Positions 15,060-22,174 of a stretch of DNA of 24,932 bases are shown here, one piece after another. The notes under the pieces are model-generated. The model worked only from the letters and a program-made list of their open reading frames with translations. It had not been told where the DNA came from and ran no database searches. Within the stretch, counting starts at the first letter, position 1, and each line of letters opens with the position of its first letter. The stretch lies in the NCBI GenBank assembly GCA_900547435.1, contig URGO01000024.1, positions 1-24,932 of the forward strand, given 5' to 3'. The DNA comes from an uncultured Parabacteroides sp. GTDB taxonomy: Bacteria > Bacteroidota > Bacteroidia > Bacteroidales > Tannerellaceae. The position numbers and the translations under genes were made by a program.

Positions 15060-18000
15060 TTAGTTGTTTTCTTTATTCAAGGCTTTTCTTTCCTCCTCGT
15101 TGCGCTTCTCCTCCAGCAAGACCTGTGGACCTGCCTCTATCTCCATCGGCTTGCGCAGTTTCTCCTGCAGGTATTCGAAGACGATGTAGAATACCGGCGT
15201 GACGAACAGCAAAGCGAAGCTGCCCACCAGCAATCCGCCGATGACGCCCGTGGCCAACGAACCGTTACCGTTAGCGCCCGCACCGCTGGAGAACATCAGC
15301 GGAAGCATACCGAACACCATACAGAGCACGGTCATCAGGATGGGGCGCAGACGGGCTTGGGCTGCCGTATAGGCGGAAACCACGATGCCCATGCCCCGGC
15401 GGCGACGCTCAACGGCATATTCGGTAATCAAAATAGCGGTCTTTGCCAACAAACCAATCAACATAATCATACCCGTCTGGAGGTAAATGTTATTCTCCAG
15501 TCCGAACATCTTGGCGAAAAGGAACGATCCTAACAGACCGAACGGCACAGACAAGATGACGGCCAACGGGATGAGGAAGCTCTCGTACAGGCAGACCATG
15601 ATAAGGTAGATAAGTACAATACAAATAGCATAGACAAAAGCTGTTTGCGCTCCGCCGCTGGCAGCTTCCTCACGTGCCATACCACCATATTCATAGCCAT
15701 AGCCCGTGGGCAGGATTTGTCCGGCCACTTCCCGGATGGCCTGTTGTACCTGTCCGGAAGAGTAACCTTCTGCCGGATTGACGTTCACCGTGATGGAACT
15801 GTACAGGTTGAAGCGGTTGGCGATTTCCGGGCCGAGGATGGCTTTCAGCGTGACGAACTGGCTGAAGGGAGCCATTTCCGTACCGTTGCGCACAAACATG
15901 TTGTCCAGCGAATGCTCGTCCAGGCGAAATTCGGGCGAGGCTTGCAGCATCACGCGATACACCTTGCCGAACTGGTTGTAGTTAGAGACATACGAACCGC
16001 CGCAATACGTTCCTAAGGCACTCAGCACATCCGTGGCAGCCAGGCCGGCCCGCTTGCACTTGGCGGCATCCACCTCGACGGCTATCTGCGGGAAGTTCAT
16101 GGCGTAGGGCGTATAGGCCATGGCCACTTCGGGTCGCTCGTTCAACGCACCGATGAACTGCATGACGTACTGATAAAACGTGGGCATATCGCCACCCGTC
16201 TTGTCCTGCATGTTCAGTTCAATGGAGTTACCCATACCATAGCCCGTAATCATAGGAGGCTCGAAGCAGAAGATGCTGGCCTCGGTGATTTGGGCGAACT
16301 GGGCGTTGAGGCGGTGCATGACGGCTGTCGAGGAATGTTCGTCCCCCTTGCGCTCGCTCCAATCCTTCAGTTTGATGACGAGGGTGCCGTAAGACGTGCC
16401 TTGCCCGGCCAACATTCCGTAACCGGCAATGCTACTATAGTGAGCCACCTCCGGCGTGTTCTTGATGATTTCGTTCACCTGATCCATTACCTTCTGCGTT
16501 TCCATCAAAGTGTTGCCCGGCGAAGTGTTGCCGTTCACCATGATGGCGCCCATGTCTTCCTGCGGCACCAGGCCGGTCTTGGTAGTGCGCATCAATACGA
16601 CGAGCAGGACAATGGCCACGGCCAAAGCACCCCAAACCATCAAGCGATGGTGGAACACGTACATCAATCCCTTCTTATATTTGCCTAAGAGGGCGTTGTA
16701 CGAAGCGTTGTAGGCAGCACGGAGCCGTCCGTTGAAACTCTTCTCACTCTTTGTGCCGTCCGACGGTTTCATCAGGATGGCGCACAGGGCCGGACAAAGC
16801 GTCATGGCAGAGATAAGCGAGATACCTACGGCAGTCGCCATGGTGATGCCGAACTGCGTATAGAACACGCCCGATGTTCCGCCCATGAAGCAGACGGGAA
16901 TGAACACCGCCATGAAGACGATGGAGCAGGTGATGACGGCCATGGACACATCGGCCATACCGTCGCGGGCGGCTTCGTAACGCGACTTGTAGCCGATGTC
17001 ATACTTGGCCTGCACGGCCTCCACAACAATAATCGCATCGTCCACCACAATGCCAATGGCCAATACCAAGGCGAACAACGTCAGGATGTTCAGGCGGAAG
17101 TCGGCAGCCACGAGGCAGGCGAAAGTACCTATCAGCGACACGATGATGGAGATGGACGGGATAATCGTACTCTTCAAGTCGTGCAGGAAGAGGTACACCA
17201 CGATGATGACCAGGATGATGGCGATGACCAGCGTCTCCACCACGTTGTGGATGGAGGCGAAGAGGAAGTCGTTGGTGCTCATCAGTTGCTGGAACTGCAA
17301 GCCTTTCGGCAAGTTCTGGCTCAGTTCGTCCAGTTTGGCATCAACAGCCTCGTTGACTGCCGTCGCGTTACTGCCCGCCACTTGGAAGACCATAAACGTC
17401 ACACCCGGATTTCCGTCCACCTCGCCGTGATAACCGTATGACTCACGCCCCAATTCCACCTCGGCAATGTCTTTCAGACGTAACACCGAACCATCTGAAT
17501 TCGCCCGTACCACGATGTTGCTGAACTCCGTCATGTCTTTCAAACGGCCATGGTATTTCATGGTGTATTGATAGACGTTGGGAGAGCTTTCTCCTAACGA
17601 ACCTGTCGGAGCTTCCAAGTTCTGCTCGGCCAGCACCGCCGTGATGTCCGAAGGTTGCAAACCGTATTGCGCCATGCGTTCAGGATTGAGCCAAATACGC
17701 ATACTGTATGAGTCGCCCAATTCCACTACATCGCCCACGCCCTGAATACGCTTGATTTCGGGGACGACATTGATGTCGAGGTAGTTGGCGATAAAGTTTT
17801 CGTCATACGTCCCGTCCGGGCTGGTCAGTGACCCCACTTGCAGGATACTGGTCTGACGCTTCAGCGTCGTTACACCGATTTGCGTCACTTCGGCGGGCAA
17901 CAATCCTTCTGCCATTGAAACGCGGTTCTGCACGTTCACTGCCGCCATATCCGGGTCGGTGCCCTGGGTAAAATAAATGGTAATGGTCGCCGAACCGGTA

Positions 18001-18254
18001 TTGGTCGCCGTAGAACTGATGTACATCATGTTCTCCACACCATTGATGCTCTCTTCCAGCGGCATGATGACACTGTTCATCACCGCATCGGCATCGGCAC
18101 CTGTATAAGTGGCAGTTACCATTACCGTAGGCGGAGCAATGTCGGGATATTGCTCGACAGGCAGGCTGACGAGCGAGATGACTCCGATAATCAGAATCAA
18201 TATGGAGATGGCAAAGGCTGCCATCGGTCGCTTAATGAATATATTTGATTTCAT
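15060..18254 (-). CDS. RND efflux pump, inner-membrane transporter (AcrB/HAE1 family)
   Basis: The protein has 1064 residues, standard for the family. It begins with IKRPMAAFAISILILIIGV (TM1) and has two halves, each with a large periplasmic loop (about 30-335 and 560-870) and a bundle of membrane helices. Proton-relay residues are present: the Asp pair in GIVVDDAIIVVEAV (about 404-405) and the Lys in GLLAKTAILITEYA. The porter-domain start SLPVEQYPDIAPP and GSNATAV loop fit HAE1 (drug and hydrophobic compound) pumps and not heavy-metal pumps. It drives export by proton antiport with the adaptor and channel encoded on either side. Substrates cannot be inferred. It is the middle gene of the operon, 32 bases after the adaptor gene. 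Confidence 0.96.
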   Translation of the reverse strand: MKSNIFIKRPMAAFAISILILIIGVISLVSLPVEQYPDIAPPTVMVTATYTGADADAVMNSVIMPLEESINGVENMMYISSTATNTGSATITIYFTQGTDPDMAAVNVQNRVSMAEGLLPAEVTQIGVTTLKRQTSILQVGSLTSPDGTYDENFIANYLDINVVPEIKRIQGVGDVVELGDSYSMRIWLNPERMAQYGLQPSDITAVLAEQNLEAPTGSLGESSPNVYQYTMKYHGRLKDMTEFSNIVVRANSDGSVLRLKDIAEVELGRESYGYHGEVDGNPGVTFMVFQVAGSNATAVNEAVDAKLDELSQNLPKGLQFQQLMSTNDFLFASIHNVVETLVIAIILVIIVVYLFLHDLKSTIIPSISIIVSLIGTFACLVAADFRLNILTLFALVLAIGIVVDDAIIVVEAVQAKYDIGYKSRYEAARDGMADVSMAVITCSIVFMAVFIPVCFMGGTSGVFYTQFGITMATAVGISLISAMTLCPALCAILMKPSDGTKSEKSFNGRLRAAYNASYNALLGKYKKGLMYVFHHRLMVWGALAVAIVLLVVLMRTTKTGLVPQEDMGAIMVNGNTSPGNTLMETQKVMDQVNEIIKNTPEVAHYSSIAGYGMLAGQGTSYGTLVIKLKDWSERKGDEHSSTAVMHRLNAQFAQITEASIFCFEPPMITGYGMGNSIELNMQDKTGGDMPTFYQYVMQFIGALNERPEVAMAYTPYAMNFPQIAVEVDAAKCKRAGLAATDVLSALGTYCGGSYVSNYNQFGKVYRVMLQASPEFRLDEHSLDNMFVRNGTEMAPFSQFVTLKAILGPEIANRFNLYSSITVNVNPAEGYSSGQVQQAIREVAGQILPTGYGYEYGGMAREEAASGGAQTAFVYAICIVLIYLIMVCLYESFLIPLAVILSVPFGLLGSFLFAKMFGLENNIYLQTGMIMLIGLLAKTAILITEYAVERRRRGMGIVVSAYTAAQARLRPILMTVLCMVFGMLPLMFSSGAGANGNGSLATGVIGGLLVGSFALLFVTPVFYIVFEYLQEKLRKPMEIEAGPQVLLEEKRNEEERKALNKENN

Positions 18255-18286
18255 ACTTTCAAGTCCAATTCTTCATTCTTAAATCT

Positions 18287-19399
18287 TCATTTCACCTGCA
18301 TTCCTTCACGCACCAAACCAGCGCCTTTGGCTACGATTTCATCACCCACGGTTAACCCGCCGGTCACGATATACGTACGGCCATCGTCCACATCGGCTAC
18401 AGTAATCAGCGTAGAGACGGCTTTACCATCCACTATTTTATACACCAACACTTTGTCCTGATGCTTCACGGTCGCTTCTTGCGGGATAACGATGCAATCC
18501 TCGTAAGTGCTGGGGATAAGTACGCTACCCGATGCACCACTGTGTAGCAGGCGCGAACCGTTTGGAAAAACAGCACGGACACTCACTGTCCCCGTCTGTC
18601 GGTCAATAACACCGCTGATACTCTCGATACGCCCTTTCTCTTCGTAGAGCGATTGGTCGTTGAGCTGCAGCTGGAGGTCAGGCATCTGCACCAGGGCACT
18701 GTCCAAGGTTCCGTATTGGCGTACAAGGGAAAGGAGCTGATTCTCGGTCATCGAGAAATAAACGTACATCGTGGAATTATCGGACACCGTAGTTAAGGGT
18801 TGCGGAATGTTAGCGCTCACCAACGCCCCAACACGGTAAGGGAGTGTGCCCACCACGCCCTCGCTCGGGCTCTTCACCACGGTATAAGATAGATTATTCC
18901 GTGCGTTTACCTCTTGCGCTTCAGCTTGAGCCAACCCGGCTTGGGCAGTTAGGAAATTGTTTTCGGCCGTTTTCAGGGTAAAGTCGGAAACAACTTTCTG
19001 CGCAAAAAGTTCCTTATTGCTGTTGTAAGTTAATTCAGCCGTAGCGAGTGCTGCCCGAGCGGATTGGACGTTGGCTTCGGCGGTGTTCAATGCCGCGATG
19101 TAAGGTACTTGGTCTATAATGAACAAAGTTTGTCCTTTATGTACTTTTTCCCCTTCTGCCACGCAAAGCTCCTGAATGGTTCCGGAAACTTGCGGATAGA
19201 TGTCAATGTCTTGCCGTCCGCGTATCGTAGCGGAGTAGGTCGTTGTCAATGCTTTATCGGTCGTCGAGACCTTCATGGTTTCATAATTTCCTACAGGAGT
19301 CTGTGTATCAGCAGACTGCTTACAGGAAGTCAACCACACCGCGCAGCCGACAATCCCTATCAGCTGCAGCCAATTCTTACATTTGTCTGTTGTTATCAT
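18287..19399 (-). CDS. RND efflux periplasmic adaptor (membrane fusion protein, AcrA family)
   Basis: The protein has 370 residues with a lipoprotein signal (VWLTSC, Cys 26). The order is barrel-sandwich/lipoyl half (DIDIYPQVSGTIQELCVAEGEKVHKGQTLF, shown in part by VSGTIQ and GEKVHKGQ), an alpha hairpin (about 100-165, rich in Ala/Gln/Asn), the second lipoyl half (VKSPSEGVVGTLPYRVGALV), a beta-barrel (TMYVYFSMTENQLL) and a membrane-proximal domain. It bridges the RND pump and the outer-membrane factor. It is the first gene of the operon and lies divergent from the AraC-type regulator, whose shared upstream region (19400-19537) probably carries the regulator's sites. Confidence 0.94.
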   Translation of the reverse strand: MITTDKCKNWLQLIGIVGCAVWLTSCKQSADTQTPVGNYETMKVSTTDKALTTTYSATIRGRQDIDIYPQVSGTIQELCVAEGEKVHKGQTLFIIDQVPYIAALNTAEANVQSARAALATAELTYNSNKELFAQKVVSDFTLKTAENNFLTAQAGLAQAEAQEVNARNNLSYTVVKSPSEGVVGTLPYRVGALVSANIPQPLTTVSDNSTMYVYFSMTENQLLSLVRQYGTLDSALVQMPDLQLQLNDQSLYEEKGRIESISGVIDRQTGTVSVRAVFPNGSRLLHSGASGSVLIPSTYEDCIVIPQEATVKHQDKVLVYKIVDGKAVSTLITVADVDDGRTYIVTGGLTVGDEIVAKGAGLVREGMQVK

Positions 19400-19427
19400 A
19401 TCTGATCTGTATTAATTAAACACGGGG

Positions 19428-19435
19428 CAAAAGTA
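19428..19435 (-). promoter_or_regulatory. -7 box of the efflux operon
   Basis: On the minus strand TACTTTTG matches TAnnTTTG, 28 bases before the ATG of the adaptor gene. No TTTG is found at the -33 position, which fits a promoter that needs an activator such as the divergent AraC-type protein (inference). Confidence 0.5.
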
Positions 19436-19477
19436 GAGGAAATCAGGCTATAGTTGATTGATTTTTCGTAAAGGGTA

Positions 19478-19509
19478 TTTGTCAATATCGGAACAAGTGC
19501 TTATCTTTG
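19478..19509 (+). promoter_or_regulatory. Promoter of the AraC-family regulator gene
   Basis: TTTG at 19478-19481, 20 bases, then TATCTTTG at 19502-19509. The start site would be near 19516, about 22 bases before the ATG. Confidence 0.65.
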
Positions 19510-19537
19510 TCTTTAACAAAAGAATGAAGAAACAAAA

Positions 19538-20395
19538 ATGAACAACAAAGAATTGAGTATACTACAATTACCCGAAAGCGAACCGTTCGCCGTAGGTATC
19601 GACATACCCGTGTCCTCTCCCTCCTTTGCCTTGCAGAAGCTGGAGAACTTCACGCTCCTTTTCATCCATAAAGGAAGCGCGCAAGTGGAGTTGGATTTCC
19701 GCACGTACAACCTCCACCCGGACCATCATATAGGTTTGGCAGCCGACCTACACTTCCAGTGCCTGAAAGCAAGTCCGGACTTTACGGTCTCCTACATTAC
19801 TTTCGTCCGCGACATCCTCTTAGAGATAACGACCTACTTCGACCCATCTTTCTTTGCCTTCTTGAAACAGTATCCCCTTTCTCTAAATTTGCCTCAAGAG
19901 CGGGTAGAAGGAAACCGCCGGATGATGGAATTCATCTACAATATATATATGGAAAGAGAGCATACTTTCCGGGTACAAATATTCAAGAATTGCCTGCAAA
20001 ACTTCCTGATGGATATTTATGACAAGACAAAGGCACAATTCCTCCACCGCAATGCCACCAATACGACCCGGCAGGAAGAACTCTTGGAGAAGTTCGTCGC
20101 CCTTATCTTCCAGCATAGCAGTACCCATCGCGAAGTGCAATTCTATGCCGACCAGCTCTGCATCACGACGCGCTATCTCTCCTCCATCATCCAGAACCTG
20201 ACGGGACATACGCCCAAAGAACTCATTGACGCCCGTTGCATCCAGGAAATCAAGATGCTGCTCCGCACGACCCATAAAACGATGCAGGAAATCACCTTCG
20301 AACTCCAATTCCCCGACCAGTCGTTCTTCTCCCGCTACTTCAAGAAGCATACGGGCATGACGCCGGTGGAATACCGCCATATCCAAGATGCTTAG
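19538..20395 (+). CDS. AraC-family transcriptional regulator
   Basis: The protein has 285 residues. The N-terminal part (about 1-150) looks like a cupin-type sensing domain (LLFIHKGSAQVELDFRTYNL). The C-terminal part (about 185-283) carries the AraC double helix-turn-helix: FYADQLCITTRYLSSIIQNLTG for the first and MQEITFELQFPDQSFFSRYFK for the second, ending GMTPVEYR as typical. It is divergent from the efflux operon with 138 bases between the start codons, so it most likely controls that operon and itself. The ligand is unknown. It converges with cstA, with only 21 bases between the two stops and no visible terminator. Confidence 0.93.
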   Translation: MNNKELSILQLPESEPFAVGIDIPVSSPSFALQKLENFTLLFIHKGSAQVELDFRTYNLHPDHHIGLAADLHFQCLKASPDFTVSYITFVRDILLEITTYFDPSFFAFLKQYPLSLNLPQERVEGNRRMMEFIYNIYMEREHTFRVQIFKNCLQNFLMDIYDKTKAQFLHRNATNTTRQEELLEKFVALIFQHSSTHREVQFYADQLCITTRYLSSIIQNLTGHTPKELIDARCIQEIKMLLRTTHKTMQEITFELQFPDQSFFSRYFKKHTGMTPVEYRHIQDA

Positions 20396-20416
20396 AAGTT
20401 ATAATCAATACAGTTT

Positions 20417-21865
20417 TTACTTTTCTTTTTGAGCCAGTCGGGATGTTTTTACTCTCCACATTGCAAAAAGTAATCCTGAAATTACAAAAACCACAATAGC
20501 CGCTATGTTGCCCACCATAGCCGGCAATCCGAATGAATTGTCCGAAGTAAGAAGGAATGCGGTACATACAGCCGTCATAAATAGGGCTGGAAGCAACGTA
20601 ATCCAGTAATTTCGGTTCTTACGGACTAAATAAACCGTTACCGTCCACAACGTAAATACGGCAAGAGTTTGGTTTGCCCATCCGAAATAATTCCATATTA
20701 TATTAAACCCGTTTTCGTCTGCAATATTATACCAGAGCAAGCCTAACGTAACGGCAAATACCGGAATGCAGATATAAATACGTTTGCGGATGCTGTGCTG
20801 CTCTACATGTATAAATTCAGCAATAATAAGTCGGGCACTCCGTAATGCGGTATCGCCACTGGTAATTGGAGCAGCTACCACTCCTAAAATAGCCAAGGCT
20901 CCACCAAACAATCCTAACCATCCTTGTGATACGGTCGTTACCACCTCTGGGGCCTGCAAATTGGGAGCTACACCTAATTCTTGCGCTCCATTTCCATAAA
21001 AGAAGTACATAGATACAGTAGCCCATATCAGGGCAACAATACCTTCGGTAATCATGGCACCATAGAATAATGGGCGACTTTGATGTTCGCTTTTAATACA
21101 ACGTGCCATAAGCGGACTTTGTGTTGCATGAAAACCACTGATGGCTCCACATGCGATGGTAATAAACAAGCAGGGGAAAATAGGACCGGCCGAAGGATTC
21201 ATATTTTTCAATCCGTCACTCAATTCGGGCAAAGAGGGCCATTTCATAAACAATACAATCATTAACGCTATAGCCATAAACAACATCGCAACGGCAAATA
21301 ACGGGTAGATACGCCCGATTATCTTATCAATAGGTAACATCGTTGCAAGGAAATAGTATGCAAAAATGATAACGCACCAGATATAAACCCAAGTAAGCGA
21401 ATCGCTACAAAGTTTACCGAGGATAATCGCAGGACTGTAAACAAACACGGCTCCTACCATAAGTAGCAAAAAGACCGAGAATACCAACATTACCTTTTGG
21501 GTACGCCTGCCTAAATAGGCGCCTACAAGTTCCGGAAGACCGGCTCCCCCATGACGCATAGAAAGCATTCCACTTAAATAATCGTGAACAGCTCCAGCGA
21601 AAATACATCCCAAGACAATCCATAAGTAAGCCGACGGACCAAATTTTGCTCCCATGATAGCACCAAAAATGGGGCCCGTCCCGGCGATATTTAAAAATTG
21701 AATCATGAAAACTTTCCATCCGGGAAGTACTACATAATCAACTCCATCGGCCATACTGATGGCTGGAGTAGGCCGATCATCAGGACCGAATATCCGTTCC
21801 ACAATACGACCATAAATAAAATAGCCTATTACAAGAGCAAACAGGCTTAACACAAATGTTATCAT
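20417..21865 (-). CDS. cstA: CstA-family carbon-starvation transporter, short form
   Basis: The 482-residue membrane protein has about a dozen hydrophobic segments. The family pattern is clear: YGRIVERIFGPDDRPTPA, DGVDYVVLPGWKVFMIQFLNIAGTGPIFGAI, FAGAVHDYLSGMLSMRHGG (read in parts) and ISGFHATQSPLMARCIKSE. E. coli CstA has about 700 residues; about 480 is usual for Bacteroidetes relatives, so this is not a truncation. The family takes up peptides or pyruvate across the inner membrane. It is a single gene on the minus strand, divergent from the GH51 gene across the repeat array. Confidence 0.93.
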   Translation of the reverse strand: MITFVLSLFALVIGYFIYGRIVERIFGPDDRPTPAISMADGVDYVVLPGWKVFMIQFLNIAGTGPIFGAIMGAKFGPSAYLWIVLGCIFAGAVHDYLSGMLSMRHGGAGLPELVGAYLGRRTQKVMLVFSVFLLLMVGAVFVYSPAIILGKLCSDSLTWVYIWCVIIFAYYFLATMLPIDKIIGRIYPLFAVAMLFMAIALMIVLFMKWPSLPELSDGLKNMNPSAGPIFPCLFITIACGAISGFHATQSPLMARCIKSEHQSRPLFYGAMITEGIVALIWATVSMYFFYGNGAQELGVAPNLQAPEVVTTVSQGWLGLFGGALAILGVVAAPITSGDTALRSARLIIAEFIHVEQHSIRKRIYICIPVFAVTLGLLWYNIADENGFNIIWNYFGWANQTLAVFTLWTVTVYLVRKNRNYWITLLPALFMTAVCTAFLLTSDNSFGLPAMVGNIAAIVVFVISGLLFAMWRVKTSRLAQKEK

Positions 21866-21903
21866 ATTTATTAGTTAAAATATTTATTGTAAAAAAATTG
21901 GCA

Positions 21904-21911
21904 CAAAACTA
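21904..21911 (-). promoter_or_regulatory. -7 box for cstA
   Basis: On the minus strand TAGTTTTG matches TAnnTTTG, about 40 bases before the cstA ATG. The -33 position shows no TTTG. The repeat array begins about 60 bases further upstream. Confidence 0.4.
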
Positions 21912-21968
21912 CTAATAATTCTTGAAATTATCTTTTTGCAACTATTTTTTTAACGAACGGGACGGACA

Positions 21969-22062
21969 TACTTTTCGTCTAACAGCTGTGCAACTTGCGT
22001 CTAACAGCCGTGTCTGTTGCGTCTAACAACTGTTAGACGAAAAGTACACAGCTGTTAGACGA
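21969..22062. repeat. Array of CGTCTAACAG half-sites, 22-bp period, with competing long hairpins
   Basis: Direct copies of CGTCTAACAG-type sequence start at 21976, 21998 and 22020, spaced exactly 22 bp. Inverted copies end at 22039 and 22061, again 22 bp apart. The third copy is itself a near-perfect 20-bp palindrome. Copy 1 can pair with either inverted copy: 21969-21985 with 22030-22046 (17 bp perfect) or 21975-21990 with 22047-22062 (16 bp perfect). It lies between divergent cstA and GH51 genes. No T tract follows in either direction. Beyond it, 22063-22174 holds a possible TAAGTTTG -7 box at 22138-22145 for the GH51 gene and nothing else that I see. Confidence 0.85.
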
Positions 22063-22174
22063 TTCTTTTATCCTTTAGTTTTGAATTTCTATTGCATTAA
22101 TCTATGCATTTGCAGAGGTTTTTCCACTGATTTTACCTAAGTTTGCATCCGATTTCAGTGATAGAAAACAATAA

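Noticed and set aside
20417..21865. Truncated cstA
   Set aside because: It is shorter than the E. coli protein, but the length is usual for Bacteroidetes members and the frame is intact.
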